Assembly (NCBI RefSeq): GCF_005796185.1
Contig: NZ_VAHM01000014.1
Location: 38,938-102,937 of the forward strand
Source: Pseudarthrobacter sp. NamB4
GTDB taxonomy: Bacteria; Actinomycetota; Actinomycetes; Actinomycetales; Micrococcaceae
DNA: 64,000 bases
Reading direction: 5' to 3'
In this document: positions 55,311 through 63,598 of the stretch, piece after piece
Numbering within the stretch: the stretch's first letter is position 1
Layout of the letters: each line of letters begins with the position of its first letter
Notes under the pieces: generated by a model
Databases searched by the model: none
What the model saw: only the letters and a program-made list of their open reading frames with translations
What the model was told of the DNA's origin: nothing
Translations under genes and position numbers: made by a program

Positions 55311-56824
55311 GCGCGCAGCAGAACAGGGAAACCGCCCCGACCCAGGCCGGGGCGGTTTCCGCCGCTCCCGCTTCCCGCGTTTTTGCCGCGGTGGATATCG
55401 GTGCTTCCTCCGGCCGCGTCATCCTGGGCAGACTCGCCGAAGGCGCTGTTGAACTCGAGGTGGTGCACCGGTTCCCCAACGGCGTGGTGGAGATCGACGG
55501 CAGTCTCCGCTGGGACTTCGACGCGCTGTTCGCCGAGGTGCTCCAGGGCCTGACCGCTGCAGCCACAGTGGCCGCCGTGCAGGGCGAGCGGGTGGCAAGC
55601 ATCGGCATCGACACCTGGGCCGTGGACTACGGGCTGGTGGACGCTGATGGAAAGCTCACCGCCCAGCCCTACAGCTACCGTGACGACCGCAGCCGTGCCG
55701 CCGTCGAACCCGTCCACCGGAAACTGGACCCGGCCCGCCTTTACGCCACCACGGGGCTGCAGTTCCTGCAGTTCAACACCCTTTATCAGTTGGCCATGGA
55801 ACATGATCTTGACGGGCTGCAGGCGCTGCTCATCCCGGACCTGATCGCGTTCCAGCTCACCGGCCGGCGCCGGACTGAGGCCACCAATGCCTCCACCACG
55901 GGACTGTTTGACGCGGTGGCGGGGGAGTGGGCCACTGAATTCCTCACCGCCCTTGGCCTGCCCAAGGACCTGTTCCCGCCGCTGGTCCAGCCCGGTGAAA
56001 CCGTCGGGACCCTCCTGCCCGAAATTGCCGCGCAGGTGGGCCTGGCGCCGGACACCCCAGTGGTGGCCGTGGGCTCGCACGACACCGCATCGGCCGTCGC
56101 CGCAGTCCCCGCCCAGGAGGAGTACTTCGCATACATCTCATCCGGCACCTGGTCCCTGGTAGGACTTGAGCTCAAGCATCCGGTCCTCACCGAGGCCAGC
56201 CGGAAGGCGAACTTCACGAACGAGCGGGGCGTGGACGGCACCGTCCGCTACCTGAAGAACATGGGCGGGCTGTGGCTGCTGAGCGAATGCCAGCGGACCT
56301 GGGTCCAGGAGGGATGCAGGCCCGAGCTCACGGTGCTGCTGACCGCCGCGGCTGCGCTGCCGCCTGGCGGTCCGCAGATCAACCCTGACGATCCGTACTT
56401 CATCGCTCCGGACAACATGCCGGAACGGATCAGGACAGCGGTCCGCCGCGCGGGAGACGTGCTGCCGGATGATCCGGCCGCCATCACCCGCTGCATCATG
56501 GACAGCCTCGCCGCCGGCTACGCCCGCACCATCCGGGATGCGGAGCGGCTGGCCGACCGGTCAGTGGACGTGGTGCACGTGGTGGGCGGCGGCTCGCTGA
56601 ACAGGCTGCTGTGCCAGCTGACTGCGGATGTAACGGGCAGGAAAGTGGTGGCAGGTCCGGTGGAAGCCACAGCCCTGGGCAACATCCTGGTGCAGGCAAG
56701 CGCCGCGGGCTACGTCACGGGTGGCCTCGCGGAACTGCGGGAACTGGTAGTGCGCAGCCATGACCTGCAGGTCTTCGTGCCTGAGCTTTCAAGCATAGGA
56801 ATGGATAGCAATGCCGCTCTTTGA
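55307..56824 (+). CDS. rhaB: Rhamnulokinase
   Basis: 505-residue FGGY-family kinase that phosphorylates L-rhamnulose at O1. N-terminal phosphate loop AAVDIGASSGRVILG, specificity region IGIDTWAVDYGLVD, adenosine-binding GSHDTASAVAAVP and C-terminal VHVVGGGSLNRLLCQL are all present. Between aldolase (4-bp overlap) and a wrecked esterase gene that begins within its last codons. Confidence 0.95.
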   Translation: MSAQQNRETAPTQAGAVSAAPASRVFAAVDIGASSGRVILGRLAEGAVELEVVHRFPNGVVEIDGSLRWDFDALFAEVLQGLTAAATVAAVQGERVASIGIDTWAVDYGLVDADGKLTAQPYSYRDDRSRAAVEPVHRKLDPARLYATTGLQFLQFNTLYQLAMEHDLDGLQALLIPDLIAFQLTGRRRTEATNASTTGLFDAVAGEWATEFLTALGLPKDLFPPLVQPGETVGTLLPEIAAQVGLAPDTPVVAVGSHDTASAVAAVPAQEEYFAYISSGTWSLVGLELKHPVLTEASRKANFTNERGVDGTVRYLKNMGGLWLLSECQRTWVQEGCRPELTVLLTAAAALPPGGPQINPDDPYFIAPDNMPERIRTAVRRAGDVLPDDPAAITRCIMDSLAAGYARTIRDAERLADRSVDVVHVVGGGSLNRLLCQLTADVTGRKVVAGPVEATALGNILVQASAAGYVTGGLAELRELVVRSHDLQVFVPELSSIGMDSNAAL

Positions 56825-57274
56825 CCTTCCACTCGAACAGCTCCGCACCTACGCGTCGGACAACGCCGCCGGCGGACCTGCACCATTTCCCGGATGGGAC
56901 GATTCGGGAAGCCAGGGCTTTCCCGCTTCGGGCAAGCTTTGAACCGGTGGAGAACCCTCTCGGTGATCGACACCTTCGACGTCACCTTCTCCGGCTACGG
57001 CGGGGCCCCAGTCAAAGGCTGGCTGCATTTTCCCGCCCACCGGGAGCCGGAGGCCGCCCTGCCGGTAATAGTCCATTACGTGGGCTACTCCGGTGGCACC
57101 TGTCCGCCCTTCACCGTCTTCGCCAGCTTCAATGCCTACGGTTCCGGCACCGCGGGTTCGTCAGGCAACGGCCCCGCCAAGGACATCGAGGTCTACAGGT
57201 TCAACAACCACGAGGGCGGCCAGGAACACCAGTGGATCCGGCAACTGCTGTTTCTGCGCAAAATTTTGGGGTAA
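56811..57274 (+). pseudogene. Acetyl xylan esterase-type gene with two frameshifts and a large internal deletion
   Basis: ATG 56811, inside the end of rhaB, encodes MPLFDLPLEQLRTYASDNA, the typical start of intracellular AXE1/Cah esterases. Near 56868 the frame changes to give PADLHHFPDGTIREARAFPL and ASFEPVENPL, and near 56955 to give DTFDVTFSGYGGAPVKGWLHFP and PVIVHYVGYSGG. The last block then jumps straight to CPPFTVFASFNAYG and DIEVYRFNNHEGGQ, which belongs at the C-terminus. Roughly 150 residues, including the nucleophile serine elbow, are missing. Inactive. It would have removed acetyl groups from imported sugars. Confidence 0.82.
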
Positions 57275-57293
57275 GTTTCCTTCTGCGGGTCCA

Positions 57294-57305
57294 GAAAACG
57301 GTTTC
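57294..57305. promoter_or_regulatory. LacI-type box before the GPH transporter gene
   Basis: GAAAACGGTTTC, a full match to GAAAnCGnTTTC, 27 bp before the transporter start. Suggests a separate promoter under the island-wide regulator, besides read-through from the rhamnose operon. Confidence 0.6.
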
Positions 57306-57331
57306 CCAGCCCGCGCAGGAATAAGGAAGCA

Positions 57332-58660
57332 ATGAAGAGACTCAGCAGGCTCAGCGTCTTCGGCTACGGCGCCGGCGATGCCGCCAACAGCATGATCATC
57401 AGTACTGGGAACATGTTCCTGCTTGTCTACTACACAGATGTTGCGGGGATCGGGGCAGCAGCGGCGGGCACCCTGCTGCTGCTGGCCCGGGTGTTCAACG
57501 CCTTCACGGACGTTGCCGCCGGCCGGATCGTGGACCGCGTCCACAGCAGGCGCTGGGGCAAGTTCCGCCCCTTCCTGATGTTCGGCTTCGTTCCCCTGCT
57601 GCTGAGCGTGGCGGTGTTCCACGTTCCCGACGTGGACCCGTCCCTGAAACTGCTCTATGCGTACTGCACCTACGGCCTGGTCTGCGTTGCCTACAGCATG
57701 GTCAACGTGCCTTATGGCTGCCTCGTGGGCGCCATGACCCAGGACGCCAAGGAACGTGCACGGCTCGGCGGCGCGCGCACCATCGGCGGGCTGTCGGTGG
57801 GAGCCACCCTTGGCTTCTTCATCGCCCCGCTCCTCGGCGCGGGCCAGGACATGCAGCAGATCTTCACATGGCTGACCCTTGCGTTCGCGGTGCTGGGCTC
57901 AGCCCTCTACTTCCTTACCGGGGTTGTCTGCGTTGAGCAGGTTCCAGGGAGCATCCCCAAGATCACGTTCAGGCAGAGCGTCACAGCCCTGAGAGCCAAC
58001 TCCCCGCTGCTGATCCTGTGCGTCAGCTCCGTCCTGTTCGTCACCGGAACGTCAGCCACCGGCGCAGCGCAGTTCTACTACCTTCGTGACGTCCTGTCCC
58101 GTGTTGACCTGTTCCCCGTCATGGCCGGCGCCCAGGTGGTCATCACCCTCGCCTTGGCCGTCTTCATCCCGCGTCCGGTCGCGCGCTGGGGCAAACGGGC
58201 CGTGTACAGCGCGGGGGCCAGCCTTGGCGGGGCCGGCGGCGTGCTGGTCTTCCTTGCCCCGGTGGACGCGCCCCTGGTTGGCCTGGCCGGCCTGCTGTTG
58301 GGGCTCCTTGCCTCAGCATCCGTCAGTATCGTTACGTGGGCGCTCATTGCGGACACCGTGGAGTACGGCGAGTGGAAAACCGGGGTCCGCGTGCAGGGGA
58401 TCAATTACGCGCTCCTGGCCGCCACGAGGAAGCTCGGCATGGGGTTCGGCGCCGGCCTGGTGGCCTTCTCCCTTGCCTTGGGCGGCTACGCATCCGGGGT
58501 GCCGGAGCAGTCCGCGTCGGCCACGCTCGCCATCCGGGCTGCTGCCGGCCTGCTGCCCGGCGTTTTGGTGCTGGCATCTGTCGGAATCATGTACTGGTAC
58601 CGGCTGACTGACCAGAAGCATGCGGAGCTGGTGGCGCGGCTGACCAGGGAGGCGGCGTAA
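57332..58660 (+). CDS. GPH-family glycoside/cation symporter
   Basis: 442 residues, about 12 membrane segments. SVFGYGAGDAANSMIISTGNMFLLVYYTDVAG at the N-terminus, DRVHSRRWGKFRPFLMFG in loop 2/3 and MVNVPYGCLVGAMTQDAKERARLGGARTIGG are hallmarks of the glycoside-pentoside-hexuronide family (MelB, UidB, YicJ). At the end of the rhamnose operon it may import rhamnose, a rhamnoside or a uronide by H+ or Na+ symport. ATG 57332 follows AGGAATAAGGAAG. Confidence 0.9.
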   Translation: MKRLSRLSVFGYGAGDAANSMIISTGNMFLLVYYTDVAGIGAAAAGTLLLLARVFNAFTDVAAGRIVDRVHSRRWGKFRPFLMFGFVPLLLSVAVFHVPDVDPSLKLLYAYCTYGLVCVAYSMVNVPYGCLVGAMTQDAKERARLGGARTIGGLSVGATLGFFIAPLLGAGQDMQQIFTWLTLAFAVLGSALYFLTGVVCVEQVPGSIPKITFRQSVTALRANSPLLILCVSSVLFVTGTSATGAAQFYYLRDVLSRVDLFPVMAGAQVVITLALAVFIPRPVARWGKRAVYSAGASLGGAGGVLVFLAPVDAPLVGLAGLLLGLLASASVSIVTWALIADTVEYGEWKTGVRVQGINYALLAATRKLGMGFGAGLVAFSLALGGYASGVPEQSASATLAIRAAAGLLPGVLVLASVGIMYWYRLTDQKHAELVARLTREAA

Positions 58661-58701
58661 CAGTTTTGCCGTGCAGCGATGCTCCCGCTATGGTTCAAGG
58701 C

Positions 58702-58761
58702 ATGACTAACCGTTGGTATGCGTATTTTTCGTTGGCTCTGGAGGGGCCCGCGTCTAACTGA
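58702..58761 (+). CDS. Aromatic-rich leader peptide upstream of aroG
   Basis: A 19-residue ORF MTNRWYAYFSLALEGPASN. Residues 5-9 are Trp-Tyr-Ala-Tyr-Phe, a run of all three aromatic amino acids, made by the pathway that the downstream gene starts. This is the arrangement of a ribosome-stalling attenuator. Its codons overlap the left arm of the next hairpin. The ATG has weak CAAGG upstream. Confidence 0.8.
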   Translation: MTNRWYAYFSLALEGPASN

Positions 58762-58813
58762 CACGCATCCAACTTTCCTTCAGAGCCAACAGGGCAGAGA
58801 TTATTCTCTGCCC
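58731..58813 (+). promoter_or_regulatory. Attenuator hairpins in the aroG leader
   Basis: GTTGGCTCTG (58731-58740, within the leader ORF) pairs perfectly with CAGAGCCAAC (58781-58790). GGGCAGAGA (58792-58800) pairs perfectly with TCTCTGCCC (58805-58813). The CTCTG and CAGAG elements recur in both stems, so alternative pairing is possible, as needed for a switch. No long U-run follows the second stem, so termination or ribosome-site masking are both open. Confidence 0.7.
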
Positions 58814-58875
58814 TTCGCCGTTTCTCCGGCGGGTTCTGATCCGGGCCCGCTTCCCATCTGGAACAGGACCACACC

Positions 58876-60009
58876 ATGAGCACCGCAACAGCCCCCGCAA
58901 GCACCACCGCCGGCACCAAAGCCGTACAGTCGACGTCGAACCTGCGCGTCAGCGAATTCACGGCGCTGCCCACACCCTCCGAACTCATCGCGGAACTGCC
59001 GCTGGACGCCAGCGTTACTGACGTCGTCGAACGCGGACGCGACGAAGTCCGCGCTGTCATGGACGGCCTGGACGACCGCCTCCTGGTGATCGTTGGCCCT
59101 TGCTCCATCCATGACCCCGAGGCGGGGCTGGAGTACGCCCGCCGCCTGGTCAGCCAGGCCGAGAAACACCGGGAAGACCTGCTGATCGTCATGCGGACCT
59201 ACTTCGAAAAGCCGCGCACCACCGTGGGCTGGAAGGGCCTGATCAACGATCCACGGCTGGACGGCAGCCATGACATGGTGACCGGCCTCCGCGCCGCCAG
59301 GCACTTCCTGCAGCAGGTCACCGCGCTGGGGCTGCCCACCGCCACGGAGTTCCTCGAACCGATCAGCCCGCAGTACATGGCGGACCTGATCTCCTGGGGC
59401 GCCATCGGGGCCCGGACCACCGAAAGCCAGATCCACCGGCAGCTCGCCTCGGGCCTCTCCATGCCCATCGGCTTCAAGAACGGAACCGACGGGGACCTCC
59501 AGGTGGCCATCGACGCATGCGGTGCCGCCGCTGCCGCCCAGGCCTTCCTCGGGATTGACGGCGACGGGCGGGCAGCACTCGTGGCCACCGCCGGAAACCC
59601 TGACACCCACGTCATCCTGCGGGGCGGACGGAAGGGGCCGAACTACTCAGCGGCCGACGTCGAAGCTGCCTCGGCCAAGCTGGCCGGCAAGCGGCTGAAC
59701 CCGCGCCTCATTGTCGATGCCAGCCACGCCAACAGCGGCAAGAGCCACCACCGCCAGGCCGAAGTGGCACTGGAGATCGGGGCGCAGCTCGATGACGGCG
59801 GCGCCTCCGCGCAGGCCATTGCCGGCGTCATGCTCGAAAGCTTTCTGGTGGGCGGCGCCCAGAACCTCGACGTCGCCGCTCATGCCGCGGGACGGTCGGA
59901 CCTGGTGTACGGCCAGAGCGTCACTGATGCCTGCATGGACTGGGACGTTTCCGTTTCCGTACTGGACCAGCTCGCCGCCAGTGCACGCAAGCGGAGGGAA
60001 GCTAATTAG
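58876..60009 (+). CDS. aroG: 3-deoxy-7-phosphoheptulonate synthase, class I (DAHP synthase)
   Basis: 377 residues. First step of the shikimate pathway: PEP plus erythrose 4-phosphate to DAHP. The class I motifs are clear: LPTPSELIAELPLDA, VIVGPCSIHDPEAGLEYARRL (metal cysteine), MRTYFEKPRTTVGWKGLINDPRLDGS, ATEFLEPISPQY, GFKNGTDG and DASHANSGKSH. ATG 58876 after GGAACAGGACCACACC. The aromatic leader peptide implies feedback at expression level in addition to usual allosteric control. Confidence 0.95.
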   Translation: MSTATAPASTTAGTKAVQSTSNLRVSEFTALPTPSELIAELPLDASVTDVVERGRDEVRAVMDGLDDRLLVIVGPCSIHDPEAGLEYARRLVSQAEKHREDLLIVMRTYFEKPRTTVGWKGLINDPRLDGSHDMVTGLRAARHFLQQVTALGLPTATEFLEPISPQYMADLISWGAIGARTTESQIHRQLASGLSMPIGFKNGTDGDLQVAIDACGAAAAAQAFLGIDGDGRAALVATAGNPDTHVILRGGRKGPNYSAADVEAASAKLAGKRLNPRLIVDASHANSGKSHHRQAEVALEIGAQLDDGGASAQAIAGVMLESFLVGGAQNLDVAAHAAGRSDLVYGQSVTDACMDWDVSVSVLDQLAASARKRREAN

Positions 60010-60152
60010 GGGCTTCCGCTACTTTCACTTCTGCCACATGAACATCTAAAGTATCTGGATAGGTGGTTGGTGGATGGCTCAGCATCGGAACACCGCATTG
60101 GCACGTACCTGGGGTCACTGTTGTCCATCCGTCAGCAAAGGAATATAGGGAA

Positions 60153-60365
60153 ATGTCGGCAGAACAGAACTTCTCCAACGCGAAGTTCCTTACCGTGGCT
60201 GAAGTAGCCCAGGTCATGCGCGTCTCCAAGATGACGGTGTACCGGCTGGTCCACTCCGGTGAGATGCCGGCAGTGCGGTTCGGCCGCTCCTACCGGGTTC
60301 CGGAACAGGCCGTGGAGCAGTACCTCAAGGGTGCCGTGGTGGACGGCCACACAGAGACCGCCTGA
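60153..60365 (+). CDS. bldC: BldC-type helix-turn-helix protein
   Basis: 70 residues: KFLTVAEVAQVMRVSKMTVYRLVHSGEMPAVRFGRSYRVPEQAVEQYL, a MerR/excisionase-type winged HTH. In Streptomyces BldC binds DNA cooperatively as head-to-tail arrays and governs development; in other Actinobacteria it is conserved beside the bS22 gene, as seen here. ATG 60153 follows ATATAGGG; the upstream part of the open frame has no homology logic. Confidence 0.9.
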   Translation: MSAEQNFSNAKFLTVAEVAQVMRVSKMTVYRLVHSGEMPAVRFGRSYRVPEQAVEQYLKGAVVDGHTETA

Positions 60366-60516
60366 CAAGCCTGTCCTGAGCGGGCTCCCGGAAGCGGTAC
60401 CCTGTTAAGGAACGTTTTACGTCATTGTAAGAATCTGTCAGTTGTTCAGTTCGTAGCCTCGTCCACGAACCATTTCCATCAGACAGGTACTGCATCTAGT
60501 TTGGTAAGGAACTTTC

Positions 60517-60615
60517 GTGGGTTCAGTTATTAAGAAGCGTCGCAAGCGTATGGCCAAGAAGAAGCACCGCAAGCTGCTTCGCAAGACCCGTCACCAGCGC
60601 CGCAACAAGAAGTAG
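60517..60615 (+). CDS. Small ribosomal protein bS22 (AURKAIP1/COX24 domain)
   Basis: 32 residues, very basic: GSVIKKRRKRMAKKKHRKLL then RKTRHQRRNKK. This matches the actinobacterial bS22 protein, first noticed in mycobacterial ribosome structures. GTG 60517 follows AAGGA with 8 bases between. Position after bldC and before a HAD phosphatase is conserved (compare M. tuberculosis Rv0500A/Rv0500B). Often missed because of its length. Confidence 0.93.
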   Translation: MGSVIKKRRKRMAKKKHRKLLRKTRHQRRNKK

Positions 60616-60634
60616 AGATACTTCGGACAGCGTA

Positions 60635-60669
60635 GAAATGCCCGTCGCCATCAAGGCGGCGGGCATTTC
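60635..60669. terminator. Terminator hairpin between bS22 and the HAD gene
   Basis: GAAATGCCCGTCGCC (60635-60649) and GGCGGCGGGCATTTC (60655-60669) pair over 15 bp with one mismatch and a 5-nt loop, followed by TGTTTCC. It lies between convergent genes and probably acts on both. Confidence 0.82.
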
Positions 60670-60681
60670 TGTTTCCGGGAG

Positions 60682-61500
60682 CTAGACCCGCGGGCCGCGG
60701 ATGCGGGCGAAGCCTTTCCACAGTCCGTAGACGGCGCCGCCGGCCGTCGCAGCCTTGAGGCCGAACGTAGCTGCCCGGCGTCCTGCCCGGAAGTCGTAGA
60801 CGGGCCAGTTGTGGTCCCGCGCATGGCGGCGGAGGCGGGAATCCGGGTTGATGGCCACCGGGTGGCCCACCAGGGACAGCAGCGGGATGTCATTGTAGGA
60901 GTCGCTGTAGGCCCAGCAGCGCCTCAGGTCCAGGTCTTCGGCCTCCGCAATGCCTTGCACCGCCACTGCCTTGGCGGAGCCGTGCAGGATGTCCCCCACC
61001 AGCCGGCCCGTGTACATCCCGTCCGATATTTCGCCCACAGTGCCCAGGGCGCCGGTGAGCCCCAGCCGGGTGGAGATCACCGTGGCCACCTCGATGGGGG
61101 TGGCCGTCACCAGCCACACCCGCCGCCCCACCCGCAGGTGCTGCTCAGCGAGGGCCTTGGCGCCAGGCCAGATCCTGGAGGCGATCATTTCGTCGTAGAC
61201 TTCCTCGCCGAGGGCCTTGATGTCCTTTACGGTGATGCCGGCTGCCAGGGTCAGGGCTGAGTCGCGGACTGCGTGGACGTCGTCCATGTTCTCTCCGCGG
61301 GCCATGAACTTGAACTGCTTCCATGCGAAGCCGGCCGCCTGGGCCATGGTGAACGCGCCGCGCTGGTGCATCTTGCGTGCCACGTGGAAGAGGCTGGCGC
61401 CGCGCATCAGGGTGTTGTCCACATCGAAAAACGCCGCCTCGCCCGGCTGCGGCGCAGCAACCGGCTTGGTGACTACGGCGACGTATTTCTCCTCGGGCAT
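60682..61500 (-). CDS. HAD-IB family phosphatase (SerB1-like)
   Basis: 272 residues. HAD motif I AFFDVDNTLMRG, motif II VWLVTATPIEVATV, motif III lysine around HGSAKAVAV, motif IV CWAYSDSYNDIPLLSLVG. A C-terminal basic/hydrophobic tail (RRAATFGLKAATAGGAVYGLWKGF) may touch the membrane. Orthologues such as M. tuberculosis SerB1 are annotated as phosphoserine phosphatases, but lipid phosphatase activity is equally possible in this subgroup. ATG 61500 (MPEEKY) was chosen; the open frame continues over the divergent glutaredoxin gene. Confidence 0.88.
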   Translation of the reverse strand: MPEEKYVAVVTKPVAAPQPGEAAFFDVDNTLMRGASLFHVARKMHQRGAFTMAQAAGFAWKQFKFMARGENMDDVHAVRDSALTLAAGITVKDIKALGEEVYDEMIASRIWPGAKALAEQHLRVGRRVWLVTATPIEVATVISTRLGLTGALGTVGEISDGMYTGRLVGDILHGSAKAVAVQGIAEAEDLDLRRCWAYSDSYNDIPLLSLVGHPVAINPDSRLRRHARDHNWPVYDFRAGRRAATFGLKAATAGGAVYGLWKGFARIRGPRV

Positions 61501-61590
61501 GGAGTTGAGTCTAGTCAATCCGCTCTGCATCCCCTTGCGCTGCTGCACCCGGGCGTCGCCGGGCACCGCGAACGGGGATACGGTTAAGGA

Positions 61591-61845
61591 ATGGCCACAC
61601 CCCGCGTTGTCCTCATCACCAAAGCAGACTGCCACCTTTGCCAGGACGCGCGCGACGCCGTCGGGCGGGTTACCGCCGCCCTGGGGCTTGAGTGGACGGA
61701 AGAGCCGGTGGACCACCAGCCGGAACTTCGTAAGCGCTTCGCGGAGGAGATTCCGGTGGTCCTGGTGAATGGCGTGCAGCGGGATTTTTGGAAGATTGAC
61801 GAAGCCCGGCTTGAACGGGTGCTCCAACGGGCCATGGCGCAGTAG
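61591..61845 (+). CDS. Glutaredoxin-like protein (DUF836 type)
   Basis: 84 residues: VVLITKADCHLCQDARDAVGRV with a CHLC redox pair, strand LEWTEEPVDHQPELRKRFAEEIPVVLVNG (cis-Pro in IPVV). This is the short actinobacterial glutaredoxin-like form, also found near serB1 in mycobacteria (Rv0508). Probably reduces a protein disulphide. Divergent from the HAD gene; 104 bp before rex. Confidence 0.9.
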   Translation: MATPRVVLITKADCHLCQDARDAVGRVTAALGLEWTEEPVDHQPELRKRFAEEIPVVLVNGVQRDFWKIDEARLERVLQRAMAQ

Positions 61846-61949
61846 GGCGGCGGTATCCATGACGGCGCGAACAATGGTGCCACCTGCTTTGTTGCCATCG
61901 CGGGCGGGGCTCTAGAGTGGAGTCACAACGCAATGCGAGGGAGGGACGG

Positions 61950-62675
61950 GTGAGTTCGCTGGATTCAACTCCCCACGCTGTCCCGGACCTGCCTGACTCC
62001 GCTTCCGCCGCTGGTGCCGCAGCCGCCCCCGGTGCCAAGCAGATTCCGCCCGCTGCAGTGGCGCGGCTGACCCTTTACCTTCGCGCGCTCAATACCCTCC
62101 TGGCCGAGGGCGTGGAACGGGTCTCCTCCGAGTCTTTGGCAGAGGCCTCCGGCGTCAGTTCGTCGACGCTGCGCAAGGACCTCTCCCATGTCGGTTCCTA
62201 CGGAACCAGGGGCGTGGGCTACGAGGTGCAGTACCTGAGCCGGCACATCGCCGCCGCCCTTGGCTTAACGCATGACTGGAAAGTCGCCATCGTCGGGGCC
62301 GGTAACCTGGGCAAGGCGCTGGCACGGTACGGCGGCTTCGAATCCCGCGGGTTCGACGTCGTGGCCATCTTTGATGCCGACCAGATGGTGATAGGTAATG
62401 AGGTGGGCTGGCTGCGCGTCAGCGACGTGGCCGACCTGGAGACCGTGCTGCACCGCACCGGAGCGAACATGGTGGTGCTTGCCCTGCCCGCCGCTGTTGC
62501 CCAGGATGTGTGCGACCGGGTAGTGGCGGCCGGGGTCCACAGCGTCCTGAGCTTCGCCCCGGTGATGCTCCAGGTTCCGGAGGGGGTCAACCTCCGCAAG
62601 GTGGACATGGCCACCGAACTGCAGATCCTGGCCTACCACGCGCAGCGGGCGCAGGCCCCGGAACAGACCGCCTAG
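61950..62675 (+). CDS. rex: Redox-sensing transcriptional repressor Rex
   Basis: 241 residues. After a polar ~25-residue start come the winged HTH (IPPAAVARLTLYLRALNTLLAEGVERVSSESLAEASGVSSSTLRKDLSHVGSYGTRGVGYEV) and the NADH-binding Rossmann domain (VAIVGAGNLGKALARY). The C-terminal helix used for domain swapping ends the protein. Rex senses NADH/NAD+ and represses respiratory and often heme genes. GTG 61950 follows GAGGGAGGG; the extra upstream ATG adds residues without support. In Streptomyces rex precedes hemA; here membrane-protein genes on the other strand follow within the window. Confidence 0.94.
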   Translation: MSSLDSTPHAVPDLPDSASAAGAAAAPGAKQIPPAAVARLTLYLRALNTLLAEGVERVSSESLAEASGVSSSTLRKDLSHVGSYGTRGVGYEVQYLSRHIAAALGLTHDWKVAIVGAGNLGKALARYGGFESRGFDVVAIFDADQMVIGNEVGWLRVSDVADLETVLHRTGANMVVLALPAAVAQDVCDRVVAAGVHSVLSFAPVMLQVPEGVNLRKVDMATELQILAYHAQRAQAPEQTA

Positions 62676-62723
62676 CATTCGGCGGCTGGGGACCCACGCC
62701 CGCAGGGGTGGTTCGTGCGCCTC

Positions 62724-63488
62724 TTACCGGCCGTACGGGTTGCCCATGCCGCCGCCGTACGGGTTGGCAAACGGCTGCTGTCGCCGGAAATAGGGAGCGG
62801 CCGCCGGCAGGTACAGCAGCACAATGGCCGCGATTCCCAGCAGGGTGCCCAGGGTGGCGATGCTGGGCGGGCCGAAGAGTCCCAGAACCGAAAGCGCCGC
62901 GAAGACGGTGCCCAGGATACGGGCCCAGTTCTTGCCCTTGCGGACAAAGAACGCCACCAGGAGATACAGCGCCAGGCCGATGATGGCGAACACCACCAGG
63001 GTTCCGGCAATAACGCCCTTCATATCCTCGTAGGTGACGCCGGCCCCGCTGCCCTCAACCTGGTCTTCGAACACATCCCGGAACATGGGATCGTCCAGGG
63101 TGGCCAGGCCGGTCAGTGTGGAAATCACGAAGATCACTGCAGACGCGATCAACAGCCAGAAGGAAATGTTCACCAGCTTGGGAACGCCACCGGTTCCGGA
63201 CGGCTGCGGCTGCTCCGACGGGTACTGGGCATATGGGGACTGGCCGTACGGTGACTGGCCGAACTGCTGCTGCCCGTAGCCTGGAGCTGCCGGAGGGTTC
63301 TGCCCGTACTGGGGTGCGTTCTGCCCGTACTGGGGTGTGCCGGAGTTCTGGCCGTACTGCGGCGGGTTCTGCCCGTACTGGGGTGCGCCGGACTGGCCAT
63401 ACTGCGGCGCGTTCTGGCCATAGCGGGGAGCCTCGCCGCCGGACTCGGGATCGTTCGGGACGGGAGGCGGGACGGGGGGTGTGCTCAT
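62724..63488 (-). CDS. Membrane protein with QYGQN repeats
   Basis: 254 residues from ATG 63488. Residues 20-105 are a low-complexity Pro/Gln/Tyr/Gly stretch with repeats of the type QYGQNPP / QYGQNAP. Then four membrane segments: LVNISFWLLIASAVIFVISTL, GVIAGTLVVFAIIGLALYLLVAFF, WARILGTVFAALSVLGLF and ATLGTLLGIAAIVLLYL, and a tail FRRQQPFANPYGGGMGNPYGR. This layout (disordered PYGQ-rich cytoplasmic N-terminus plus small membrane domain) is common in Actinobacteria; function unknown. Converges on rex. Confidence 0.8.
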   Translation of the reverse strand: MSTPPVPPPVPNDPESGGEAPRYGQNAPQYGQSGAPQYGQNPPQYGQNSGTPQYGQNAPQYGQNPPAAPGYGQQQFGQSPYGQSPYAQYPSEQPQPSGTGGVPKLVNISFWLLIASAVIFVISTLTGLATLDDPMFRDVFEDQVEGSGAGVTYEDMKGVIAGTLVVFAIIGLALYLLVAFFVRKGKNWARILGTVFAALSVLGLFGPPSIATLGTLLGIAAIVLLYLPAAAPYFRRQQPFANPYGGGMGNPYGR

Positions 63489-63598
63489 CAGCGGTCCTTT
63501 GGCATGTCGGGTTGCAGGTAGGCTGCCGGGATCGGTCCTGTACCCTACCCCCAGCATGGCTTAAGTCCACCGTACCCCCCGGGCGGGCGGCTAGGGGA

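Noticed and set aside
56894..57274. A stand-alone 126-residue alpha/beta hydrolase
   Set aside because: The frame joins an N-terminal esterase block directly to the C-terminal block and lacks the nucleophile; it belongs to the esterase remnant starting at 56811.
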